Shown: positions 8,497-15,026 of the stretch, in pieces
How the letters are laid out: the number at the start of each line of letters is the position of its first letter
Position numbering within the stretch: position 1 is the first letter of the stretch
Source of the DNA: Alphaproteobacteria bacterium
GTDB lineage: Bacteria > Pseudomonadota > Alphaproteobacteria > Micavibrionales > Micavibrionaceae
DNA: 21,109 nt
Assembly: GCA_002701555.1 (NCBI GenBank)
Contig: NZVS01000005.1
Location: forward strand, 1 to 21,109
Direction of reading: 5' to 3'
Translations under genes and position numbers: made by a program
The notes under the pieces: model-generated
Database searches by the model: none
What the model was told of the DNA's origin: nothing
Seen by the model: the letters and a program-made list of their open reading frames with translations, nothing else

Positions 8497-8512
8497 TAAC
8501 ATCTTATGCTGC

Positions 8513-9340
8513 TTAAGCGTTGTACATCCCCGTATAGACCCTAGCCACTCCACCTGTCATGTAGATAGGTTCAGTCCCGCCGGCCCATTCTATCAGCAAA
8601 CTGCCCCCCTCTTGCACCACTTCAACTTTAGCATTTACAAAACCGCGCTTCATACCTGCCACAGCAGTCGCGCAAGCACCAGTGCCACATGCCAGGGTTG
8701 CCCCTGCACCCCTTTCCCAAACTTTAAGCTTTATTTTATCTCTGCAAGCGATTGAAGCAAAATTGACATTAACTCTTTCGGGAAACAAATGGTGACATTC
8801 AAAGAAAGGTCCAATCTCATGAACCTTGGCACGATCCAGATCATCCAGAAAAAAGACTACATGCGGGTTTCCTACAGAAAGCGCTACAGGGGTTTTAAGA
8901 TGATTATATTCACTAAGCTCAAAAGGTAGGCACATAGAGTCGCAGTCTTTTGACAAAGGAATCGCCTCCCACTCAAAAACAGGGGGATTTAATTTCACCC
9001 TTACATCGCTTTTGCCTCGGCGCTCACATTTCAATAGCCCAGCCTTAGTTTCAACTGTAACAATCTGCTGACCTAATTCCTCCATCAACATAAATGCAAC
9101 GCATCTGGTGGCATTCCCGCACGCGCCTGACTCACTGCCATCTGCATTTCGTATGCCCATAAAAACTGTGGCTTCCGATGAAAAAGGAGAATTAAGAAGG
9201 ATTAGCTGGTCACAGCCTATTCCCGTCTTACGGTTGCAAATAGCCCTCACAAAATCATCACTTAGATCCAGAGTGTTTATTCTGAGATCAATTATGACGA
9301 AATCATTGCCTAAACCATGCATTTTTACAAAATTGAACAT
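8513..9340 (-). CDS. dapF: Diaminopimelate epimerase
   Basis: Interconverts LL- and meso-diaminopimelate, the last step before lysine and the source of the peptidoglycan cross-linking residue. The 275 residues are full length. The start FNFVKMHGLGNDFVIID is diagnostic. The two catalytic cysteines are present: Cys74 in SGACGNATRC and Cys218 in ACGTGAC, with GIRNADGSE before the first and WERGAGAT before the second. Other family features are NPHVVFF and the RVNVNF segment. It is the first gene of the minus-strand block and is divergent from ffh across a 133-base spacer. The downstream order dapF - unknown - mtaB - ftsY matches the common alphaproteobacterial dapF-mtaB-ftsY order with one extra gene inserted. 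Confidence 0.97.
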   Translation of the reverse strand: MFNFVKMHGLGNDFVIIDLRINTLDLSDDFVRAICNRKTGIGCDQLILLNSPFSSEATVFMGIRNADGSESGACGNATRCVAFMLMEELGQQIVTVETKAGLLKCERRGKSDVRVKLNPPVFEWEAIPLSKDCDSMCLPFELSEYNHLKTPVALSVGNPHVVFFLDDLDRAKVHEIGPFFECHHLFPERVNVNFASIACRDKIKLKVWERGAGATLACGTGACATAVAGMKRGFVNAKVEVVQEGGSLLIEWAGGTEPIYMTGGVARVYTGMYNA

Positions 9341-9399
9341 TTCCCTTGATTAGCATGGTTTTTCCATGTTAGAAAGCCCATCGAAATTGTAATCACACA

Positions 9400-9457
9400 T
9401 TGATATCTATCAGTGTCTTAGGATATACCGCAGCCGGCGAAGATACGCTCACTGCGG
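9400..9457 (+). promoter_or_regulatory. Putative ffh promoter with an inverted repeat
   Basis: TTGATA (9400-9405) and TATACC (9424-9429) with an 18-base spacer form a plausible promoter facing ffh. Overlapping and following the -10 is a perfect 6-bp inverted repeat, CCGCAG (9428-9433) and CTGCGG (9452-9457), around an 18-base loop. It ends just before the AAAGGG ribosome-binding site of ffh (9459-9464). If transcription starts near 9436, the left arm is mostly outside the RNA, so an operator is as likely as a hairpin. Only the sequence pattern supports this. Confidence 0.35.
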
Positions 9458-9473
9458 CAAAGGGTTTTTGTAT

Positions 9474-11063
9474 ATGTTTCAGTCGTTGAGCGACAGATTA
9501 GGTGGAATTTTTGATGGACTTCGGGGCAAAGGCGCCTTGAAGGAAGAAGACGTCAATGCCGCAATGCGTGAAATTCGCATAGCACTACTTGAGGCTGATG
9601 TCGCATTGCCCGTAGTAAAAACCTTTATTGAAAACGTCAAAGAAAAGGCCGTCGGCCAAGATGTTATAAAGGGTGTTAACCCTGCACAACAAGTTGTAAA
9701 AATTGTTCATGATGAAATTGTAGAACTGCTTGGTGCTGATGAAACTGAACTTCGTGTATTAAAAGCTCCCGCCCCTGCCGCTATTTTGATGGTTGGTCTT
9801 CAAGGTGCCGGTAAAACAACAAGCACCGCTAAAATAGGTCGCTTCCTGAATGACAAGCATAATAAAAAAGTGCTGATGGCATCGCTTGATGTTCAGCGCC
9901 CTGCCGCCCAAGAGCAACTTGCACAACTTGGTGAGCAAACAGGCATTGATACTTTACCAGTGATAAAAGGTCAAAAGCCTGATGATATTGCCAAACGGGC
10001 AATGGACACGGGGCGCAAGGAAGGATATGACGTTATTATCCTTGATACTGCTGGTCGCCTTGCCATTGATAAGCCTCTAATGGATGAAGTTGCTATTGTA
10101 TCCAAAGTCGCCAAGCCAGTTGAAACGCTTTTGGTTGCAGATGCCATGACCGGGCAGGATGCGGTGAATGTCGCACAGGCATTTGACGAAAAAATCGGCA
10201 TAACAGGCATTATGCTTACCCGAGTTGATGGGGATGCACGTGGCGGTGCCGCTATGTCGATGCGATCAATTACTGGCAAACCTATAAAGCTGATCGGTGT
10301 TGGTGAGAAATGGACAGAGATTGAAGCTTTTCATCCTGACAGAATAGCCGGACGCATTCTTGGCATGGGGGATGTCGTTTCCCTCGTTGAAAAAGCAGCC
10401 GAGACAGTCGATCAGGAAGAAGCCGCCAAAATGGCTGCAAAATTCCAAAAAGGGAAATTCGATTTTAATGACATGCTCTCCCAGTTTGAACAGATGAACA
10501 AGATGGGCGGTATGGGATCTTTAATGAAAATGTTGCCCGGACTTAACAAGTTTGCCGCACAGATTGAAGAAGCCGATATAGAAGGCACTGTTCTTAAGAA
10601 ACAAAAGGCTATGATTTTATCCATGACCTTGGAAGAACGCTCAAAACCGGCCTTGCTTAACGCATCCAGAAAAAGAAGAATTGCTTCCGGATCAGGGGCT
10701 TCCGTTCAAGACTTAAACAAACTTGTTAAGCAGCATGCCCAGATGGAAAAGATGATGAAGCGCATCAAAAAAATGGGTATGGGCGGCATGATGAAGCAGA
10801 TGAAATCCCTTATGGGTGGTAAAGACGCTGCGATGATGGATCAGCTTGAGGGCATGAGCGAGGTAGAAGCTATGCAAGCCCTGCAAGATCAAAGTATGGG
10901 CGGCGGTTCATTAGGCCCTAACCCCTTCGCCGGTGGCACAGGCGGTGGAATGGCAGGGCTTGGGGGAGCTGGCGGTCTGCCGGGGCTTGGTAACGGCATG
11001 GGGCTTCCAGGATTGCCAACTCGCGGTGGTTCTAAGAAAAACCGCAAGAAAAAGAAAAAGTAA
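9474..11063 (+). CDS. ffh: Signal recognition particle protein Ffh
   Basis: SRP54-type GTPase that binds 4.5S RNA and signal sequences on ribosomes and hands them to FtsY. The start MFQSLSDRLGGIF is typical. I place it at the ATG 9474, where AAAGGG lies 9 bases upstream; a TTG six bases earlier (9468) is too close to that site. The 529 residues are slightly longer than the usual 450-520. The N domain is followed by the G domain: P-loop GLQGAGKTT (108-116), DVQRPAAQEQL, DTAGR, and TRVDGDARGG. The methionine-rich M domain has the RNA-binding SGSGASVQDLNKLVKQ segment and a dense Met/Lys helix (MEKMMKRIKKMG). The extra length is a Gly/Met-rich tail from about 460 ending in KKNRKKKKK. rpsP follows after 44 bases. 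Confidence 0.98.
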   Translation: MFQSLSDRLGGIFDGLRGKGALKEEDVNAAMREIRIALLEADVALPVVKTFIENVKEKAVGQDVIKGVNPAQQVVKIVHDEIVELLGADETELRVLKAPAPAAILMVGLQGAGKTTSTAKIGRFLNDKHNKKVLMASLDVQRPAAQEQLAQLGEQTGIDTLPVIKGQKPDDIAKRAMDTGRKEGYDVIILDTAGRLAIDKPLMDEVAIVSKVAKPVETLLVADAMTGQDAVNVAQAFDEKIGITGIMLTRVDGDARGGAAMSMRSITGKPIKLIGVGEKWTEIEAFHPDRIAGRILGMGDVVSLVEKAAETVDQEEAAKMAAKFQKGKFDFNDMLSQFEQMNKMGGMGSLMKMLPGLNKFAAQIEEADIEGTVLKKQKAMILSMTLEERSKPALLNASRKRRIASGSGASVQDLNKLVKQHAQMEKMMKRIKKMGMGGMMKQMKSLMGGKDAAMMDQLEGMSEVEAMQALQDQSMGGGSLGPNPFAGGTGGGMAGLGGAGGLPGLGNGMGLPGLPTRGGSKKNRKKKKK

Positions 11064-11107
11064 TTATCTGTAACTAACGCATTTCATATTTAAAAAGGAG
11101 AAAGAAA

Positions 11108-11590
11108 ATGGCACTAGCAATCAGATTGTCCCGTCAGGGACGTAAAAAAAGACCACATTACGCAGTTGTGGTTGCGGATTCCCGCAAAGCTCGCGACGGC
11201 AGATTTATTGAAAAATTGGGTACATATAACCCTCTTTTGAATAAAGATGACGAAGGCCGTGTGAAGTTGAACGGTGAGCGTGTAACATATTGGTTGGAGC
11301 AAGGTGCAAAACCTTCTGACCGTGTAGCTATTTTCCTAGGTAAGGCCGGACTTGCAGAAATGCCTGAGCAACGCAACAACCCTGAGAAAGCCAAACCTAA
11401 AGCTGCTGCTCAACAACGTTTGAAAGATAAAGAAGAAAAAGCTAAGGCTGCTGAAGAAGCCGCTAAGCAAGCAGAGGAAGAAACAAAAACTGAAGAAGCA
11501 CCAGCTGAGGAAGCAACTCAGGAAGAGGCTCCTGCAGAAGAGACAAAGGCTGAAGAAGCACCAGCTGAGGAAGAAAAGAAAGACGCATAA
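11108..11590 (+). CDS. rpsP: 30S ribosomal protein bS16 with a long acidic tail
   Basis: Small-subunit ribosomal protein needed for 30S assembly. Residues 1-80 are the conserved core (ALAIRLSRQGRKKRPHYAVVVADSR, split by GRFIEKLGTYNP and the SDRVAIFLGKAGL segment). The 160-residue total is about twice the E. coli protein. The extra 75 residues are a Lys/Ala/Glu-rich, probably helical then disordered tail with three EEAPAEE copies; long tails on S16 are usual in alphaproteobacteria. A 24-base stretch of the tail is repeated exactly at 11490-11513 and 11550-11573, showing recent internal duplication. The ATG has a strong AAAGGAG site. The gene is followed by an intrinsic terminator rather than running straight into rimM. 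Confidence 0.97.
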   Translation: MALAIRLSRQGRKKRPHYAVVVADSRKARDGRFIEKLGTYNPLLNKDDEGRVKLNGERVTYWLEQGAKPSDRVAIFLGKAGLAEMPEQRNNPEKAKPKAAAQQRLKDKEEKAKAAEEAAKQAEEETKTEEAPAEEATQEEAPAEETKAEEAPAEEEKKDA

Positions 11591-11607
11591 TTTAAGGCGT
11601 CAGGTTA

Positions 11608-11636
11608 AACCCCCTTCCTTTCGGGAGGGGGTTTTT
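11608..11636 (+). terminator. Intrinsic terminator after rpsP
   Basis: An 11-bp stem (AACCCCCTTCC with GGGAGGGGGTT, one G-U pair) closes a TTTC loop and runs into five Ts. It sits 17 bases after the rpsP stop and 24 bases before rimM, so it splits the ffh-rpsP unit from rimM or at least reduces read-through. Confidence 0.92.
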
Positions 11637-11659
11637 ATATAAAGTGATTTAGGGGCTAT

Positions 11660-12163
11660 ATGGATAATAAAATAGCGATTGCAAAAGTAACTATGCCTCA
11701 CGGAATAAAGGGGTTGGTAAAGCTAAAGCTTTATGCCGACGACCCTGAAAGTTTCAAAACCTATTCACAATATTACCTTGAGGATGGTAGCCCCGTTGAA
11801 ATAACTCTAAAAAATGCACTGAAAGGTCAGTACCTTGCTTATATTGCTGGAATAGAAGATCGCAATGCTGCTGAAGCTTTAGGCAAAGCCGAAATTTATA
11901 TTAATGAATCCCAACTCAATAGTGTGGAAGAAGATGAGTTTTACCACCGCGATCTTATAGGCCTCATGGCCGTTGATAAAGACGGGACTAAAATTGGCAC
12001 AGTTTTAGCCGTGTCAAATTTCGGTGGTGGCGACCTACTTGAGGTCAAACCAAATAACAATACAGCCTCGTTTTTCATACCCTTCAAGAGCGAATTCGTT
12101 CAGGATATTGATATACAGACAGGCTGTTTAAGACTGAATAACCACACAGACTTTATATTTTAA
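11660..12163 (+). CDS. rimM: 16S rRNA processing protein RimM
   Basis: Ribosome maturation factor that binds S19 in the head of the 30S subunit and assists 16S rRNA processing. The 167 residues are normal length. The N-terminal RimM barrel shows IAIAKVTMPHGIKGLVKLK (5-23) and the DRNAAEALGKAEIYI segment. The linker and C-terminal PRC-like barrel show EDEFYHRDLIGL (about 90-101), GTKIGTVLAVSNFGGGDLLEV and IPFKSEFV. The ATG has an AGGGG about 6 bases upstream. It lies immediately downstream of the rpsP terminator, where it needs read-through or a weak promoter in a very short space. The PRC-barrel gene downstream shares the fold of its C-terminal domain. Confidence 0.94.
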   Translation: MDNKIAIAKVTMPHGIKGLVKLKLYADDPESFKTYSQYYLEDGSPVEITLKNALKGQYLAYIAGIEDRNAAEALGKAEIYINESQLNSVEEDEFYHRDLIGLMAVDKDGTKIGTVLAVSNFGGGDLLEVKPNNNTASFFIPFKSEFVQDIDIQTGCLRLNNHTDFIF

Positions 12164-12179
12164 TCGGAACGATAGCCTT

Positions 12180-12207
12180 TTGACACCGTTAGTATCTTGA
12201 AAATAAC
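12180..12207 (+). promoter_or_regulatory. Putative promoter of the PRC-barrel gene
   Basis: A perfect TTGACA (12180-12185) and AATAAC (12202-12207, 4 of 6 matches to TATAAT) with a 16-base spacer lie 24 bases before the PRC-barrel ATG. The gap between rimM and that gene is 68 bases, so a separate promoter is plausible. The -10 is weak. Confidence 0.45.
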
Positions 12208-12231
12208 AAACCCTAACGAAAAGGACCTATA

Positions 12232-12600
12232 ATGTCTGGTTATACACGAGTACTATCTTCGGAATCCCTAAACGATACAACAGTTTACAATGAGTCAGGC
12301 GATAAGCTTGGTGAAATTGAAGACATCATGATTGACCTACCTACAGGTACTGTTGCTTATGCTGTTTTGTCATTCCATCATGGATTTCTAAATATGTCAG
12401 AAAAATTGTTTGCTCTTCCTTGGGAAGCTTTAACAATCGACGAGAGCAATGAGCAAATCATACTAAATGTATCAAAAGAGAAGCTTGAAAAAGCGGAAGG
12501 TTTTGACAAAGACAACTGGCCTGACTTTGCTGATCCGACTTTCCAGAGAAACCTATACAGCTACTATGGTTATTCAGTTTCCGATCGCATGGCCGCTTAA
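12232..12600 (+). CDS. PRC-barrel domain protein
   Basis: A 122-residue stand-alone PRC-barrel protein. The barrel covers about residues 5-85: RVLSSESLNDTTVYNESGD, KLGEIEDIMIDLPTGTVAYAVLSF split across two strands, then KLFALPWEALTID and IILNVSKEKLEKA. A short tail contains DNWPDFADPTFQ and ends in a Tyr-rich stretch. PRC barrels occur in RimM, photosynthetic reaction centres and stress-type single-domain proteins; this one resembles the last group, whose role is poorly known. The ATG has an AAAAGGA site. Its place between rimM and trmD is unusual, and the fold matches RimM's C-terminal domain, so a ribosome-related job is possible but unproven. An intrinsic terminator follows. Confidence 0.88.
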   Translation: MSGYTRVLSSESLNDTTVYNESGDKLGEIEDIMIDLPTGTVAYAVLSFHHGFLNMSEKLFALPWEALTIDESNEQIILNVSKEKLEKAEGFDKDNWPDFADPTFQRNLYSYYGYSVSDRMAA

Positions 12601-12623
12601 TTATAAGCCCATCTTTTAAAAAG

Positions 12624-12656
12624 AAGCCCGCCATCCGCAAAGGCGGGCTTTTTTTT
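12624..12656 (+). terminator. Intrinsic terminator after the PRC-barrel gene
   Basis: A perfect 9-bp stem, AAGCCCGCC (12624-12632) with GGCGGGCTT (12642-12650), encloses a 9-base loop and ends in a run of eight Ts. It is 29 bases before the trmD start, so trmD expression depends on read-through or on a promoter overlapping this element. Confidence 0.93.
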
Positions 12657-12685
12657 GCCATTATTTTGCGCTAAACCTTATTCCT

Positions 12686-13378
12686 ATGACATTAAACTTT
12701 AATATATTAACCCTGTTTCCAGAAATGTTTCCAGGCTCACTTGGTCAATCTTTGAGCGGTCGGGCCTTGGAAAATGGTTTATGGAGCTACAATGCATTGC
12801 AAATCCGTGACTATGCAGCAGATAGACATAAAACGGTAGATGACACACCTTTCGGGGGCGGTGCCGGTATGGTTATGCGCCCTGATATTATTGAAAAGGC
12901 GCTTAATAGTTTTAACAACCCCGGTAAATTATTCTATATGAGCCCACGCGGTAATGCTTTAACCCAAAAAAAAGTGCAGGAAATTTCAACTTTTGAAAAC
13001 TTAACATTTTTGTGTGGTCGTTATGAAGGTGTAGATCAGCGTATACTTGACGCTTATGAGTTTGAAGAACTTAGTATTGGAGATTATGTGCTTTCAGGCG
13101 GGGAACCCGCTGCATTAATTGTCATGGATGCTTGTATCCGATTATTACCTGGAGTGATGGGCAATGAGGACACAGCCGGAGAAGAAAGTTTTTCTAACGG
13201 CCTTCTGGAATACCCTCATTTTACAAAACCTGATCCATGGATTGACACCAAAGGCAAAACTCACACAGTGCCTGAAATCTTAAAAAGTGGTCATCACGCC
13301 AACATACGGGCCTGGCGTGAAAGAAAATCTCTTGAATTAACGCGAGAAAGACGACCGGATTTATTACCTGAAAAATAG
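12686..13378 (+). CDS. trmD: tRNA (guanine-37-N1)-methyltransferase TrmD
   Basis: SPOUT-family enzyme making m1G37 in tRNAs with G36, which prevents +1 frameshifting. The 230 residues are normal length. The start FNILTLFPEMFPGSLGQS fits the family. Other marks are RDYAADRHKTVDDTPFGGG (about 42-60) with AGMVMRPD, the trefoil-knot SAM-binding stretch LCGRYEGVDQR (about 111-121), SIGDYVLSGGE (about 131-141), and the conserved GNEDTAGEESF and LEYPHFTKP. No ribosome-binding site is seen before the ATG, and the preceding terminator ends only 29 bases upstream, so a very short or absent leader is possible. Confidence 0.97.
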   Translation: MTLNFNILTLFPEMFPGSLGQSLSGRALENGLWSYNALQIRDYAADRHKTVDDTPFGGGAGMVMRPDIIEKALNSFNNPGKLFYMSPRGNALTQKKVQEISTFENLTFLCGRYEGVDQRILDAYEFEELSIGDYVLSGGEPAALIVMDACIRLLPGVMGNEDTAGEESFSNGLLEYPHFTKPDPWIDTKGKTHTVPEILKSGHHANIRAWRERKSLELTRERRPDLLPEK

Positions 13379-13387
13379 AAAAAGGGC

Positions 13388-13417
13388 TTGCTTTTCCAAG
13401 TATTTCCACTGTATAAC
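13388..13417 (+). promoter_or_regulatory. Putative rplS promoter
   Basis: TTGCTT (13388-13393) and TATAAC (13412-13417) with an 18-base spacer form a plausible sigma-70 promoter just after trmD. It would give rplS an RNA leader of about 80 bases. That leader contains two palindromes, GCCGGC (13448-13453) and CCGATATCGG (13460-13469), which could fold or bind protein. Confidence 0.45.
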
Positions 13418-13506
13418 ACAGCTCAATATAAAAAAGATAAATGGGCCGCCGGCAATATACCGATATCGGGCTCTGATAAAATTAAAAACTATAAAGGATA
13501 AAGACC

Positions 13507-13905
13507 ATGAATAGCGTACAGAAATATGAAGCCAAACAGTTGGAAACACTGTCTGAAGGTAAAAATATCCCAGATTTCGGTCCTGGTGATACTTTAAAAG
13601 TTAATGTTAAAATTCGTGAAGGATCACGTGAACGTGTTCAGGCATATGAAGGTGTTTGTATTTCAAGAAAAGGTACTGGTGTTCAAGCTAGCTTTACAGT
13701 TCGCAAAATAAGTTTTGGTGAAGGTGTTGAGCGTACATTTGCTCTTTACTCCCCCCGCCTTGACAGCATAGAACTTGTTCGTCGCGGCTCCGTACGCCGT
13801 GCAAAACTTTACTATTTACGTGACCGCCGTGGTAAATCTGCTCGTATTTCCGAGCGCACAACAGGTTACGGTATTACTAAGAAAGAAGCGACGACCAAGA
13901 AATAA
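13507..13905 (+). CDS. rplS: 50S ribosomal protein bL19
   Basis: Large-subunit ribosomal protein at the 30S-50S interface. The 132 residues are close to family length, with about 15 extra residues at the C terminus. Conserved stretches are IPDFGPGDTLKVNVKIREG (21-39), RERVQAYEGVCISRKGTG, SFTVRKISFGEGVERTF, LYSPRLDSIELVRRGSVRRAK and LYYLRDRRGKSARI. The ATG has an AAAGGA site at the right distance. It closes the ffh-to-rplS cluster in the usual alphaproteobacterial order, but carries its own likely promoter and leader, and a strong terminator follows. Confidence 0.97.
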   Translation: MNSVQKYEAKQLETLSEGKNIPDFGPGDTLKVNVKIREGSRERVQAYEGVCISRKGTGVQASFTVRKISFGEGVERTFALYSPRLDSIELVRRGSVRRAKLYYLRDRRGKSARISERTTGYGITKKEATTKK

Positions 13906-13934
13906 TAAGATTTCTATACCAGAAAGATATAACG

Positions 13935-13959
13935 AAGCCCGGATTGTCCGGGCTTTTTT
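13935..13959. terminator. Intrinsic terminator after rplS
   Basis: A perfect 9-bp stem, AAGCCCGGA (13935-13943) with TCCGGGCTT (13947-13955), closes a TTG loop and ends in Ts on the plus strand. The same hairpin lies just past the stop of the convergent 80-aa gene, so it may serve both strands, though the minus side lacks a good U tract. Confidence 0.92.
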
Positions 13960-14200
13960 AATGGATGGTTTTTCCTGAAAAATCTATTTTATCAAGCGAG
14001 GGTTTAAACTCGAGCTTTTGTATCCGCAAAGGTGGCGGTGGTGGTACATGCATAGTTTTTTGGTCTGCTATATCACTTAAATAAGCAGTAATGCAAAGCG
14101 TGTTAAAGTCTACGAGAATCGCGTTGTCTCCCCCAACACTCTTCGCGAAAGCACGACTATCGTTATTAGATTTTGTTTCTTTTTTGAATCGTTTAAACAT
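13958..14200 (-). CDS. Small hypothetical protein (80 aa)
   Basis: I do not recognise this protein. Its N terminus is basic (FKRFKKETK). A central part could form a small beta unit (NAILVDFNTLCITAYL), then a run of five prolines, and the C-terminal third is Lys/Asp-rich. There is one cysteine, no signal peptide and no membrane helix. In support of its reality, the ATG at 14200 is preceded by AGAAGGAAAA at good spacing, and the gene fits exactly between the rplS terminator hairpin and the divergent HD-GYP-like gene without overlapping a better frame. Its size keeps confidence moderate. Confidence 0.55.
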   Translation of the reverse strand: MFKRFKKETKSNNDSRAFAKSVGGDNAILVDFNTLCITAYLSDIADQKTMHVPPPPPLRIQKLEFKPSLDKIDFSGKTIH

Positions 14201-14285
14201 CTATTTTCCTTCTACGCATTAATTGTAAGGGCAAATAATTGATATCTTGTTAACACGAATAAAACCTTTCCATCCTTTATCTAAA

Positions 14286-15026
14286 ATGAGTAAACTATCT
14301 TTTATGTCTTTGAATGACCTTGACCTTATAAAGCTGGACGACGTTATACGTAGTTACGACATCGCAGATGACCCTGTGCTGACAGATGAATGGCGGGCAC
14401 TAACTGTAAATCTTCATAACCGATTAAAATTTTATGGCAAAGGATGTAACGATTACGGTAAAAATCAGCTCTGGCCTCATTTGCAAAGAATTTCAAAAGA
14501 CGGAAAAGCCTTTTTAAAGTACTTAGGATGGCCGGATAATGTCGGCAGGAATTTTTATGATGCCTATATTTTAAGTGATCTTGGAAAGACTGATGAACGC
14601 TATGACCCTCTCATCTGGTCCCTGCCCCACCGCCCGACTAATGAGGAACGCCAGATGAAACGTAAGCACGCAGAATGGGGTGTTGATGTTTTAAGCCGTA
14701 ACTTTAGCAAACTAAGCGAGACACAAAAATCTCACCCTCACATTTCGTATGTTATCCCTGCCCTAACAGCTTTTCATCACGAGAGACTGGATGGAAAAGG
14801 TACATTTTCCAGGGAAGAAAAAGATATGGGTCAAATTATTCAGATTGCGGCAATTGTGGATGCCTATGATGGCGACAGGATTAAGCGTCCGCATCAGGAA
14901 ACCAGACGCACTCCTGAGGAGACGCTAGACCGCATGGCAGCTATTGGCGAGGGTAAGAAATATGCAGGGGCTTTTGATAAAAAGCTACTTAGCGAATATA
15001 GACAATACAAACTGGAGAACCTTTGA
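14286..15026 (+). CDS. Degenerate HD-GYP-like protein
   Basis: Related to the HD-GYP branch of HD-domain phosphohydrolases, whose active members degrade cyclic di-GMP. Numbered from the ATG at 14286 (246 residues), the HDxGK motif reads SDLGK (97-101), so the first metal-ligand histidine is serine. The other landmarks remain: His128 (KHAEWG), His164-His165 (FHHERLDGKG) and Asp192 (IVDAYDGD, then RRTPEETLDRM). The GYP tripeptide is replaced by GTF. The N-terminal 85 residues have no domain I recognise, and no receiver or membrane segment is present. The start is uncertain: no ATG has a clear ribosome-binding site; 14304 is the alternative, and the frame also opens at a TTG at 14247. The stop directly abuts the NfeD start, implying coupling. 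Activity may be altered or lost. Confidence 0.75.
   Translation: MSKLSFMSLNDLDLIKLDDVIRSYDIADDPVLTDEWRALTVNLHNRLKFYGKGCNDYGKNQLWPHLQRISKDGKAFLKYLGWPDNVGRNFYDAYILSDLGKTDERYDPLIWSLPHRPTNEERQMKRKHAEWGVDVLSRNFSKLSETQKSHPHISYVIPALTAFHHERLDGKGTFSREEKDMGQIIQIAAIVDAYDGDRIKRPHQETRRTPEETLDRMAAIGEGKKYAGAFDKKLLSEYRQYKLENL

Noticed and set aside
8168..8755. Plus-strand 195-codon open frame
   Set aside because: It lies antisense across the 180-aa gene and dapF; its residue make-up (Ser/Cys/Pro-rich) is that of a shadow frame.
9468..9473. TTG start for ffh two codons upstream
   Set aside because: It is only 3 bases from the AAAGGG site, and Ffh proteins typically begin at MFQSLSDRLGG.
13385..13506. Known L19 leader RNA as described in Firmicutes
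   Set aside because: Palindromes are present, but I cannot match the published structure; reported only as a low-level lead.
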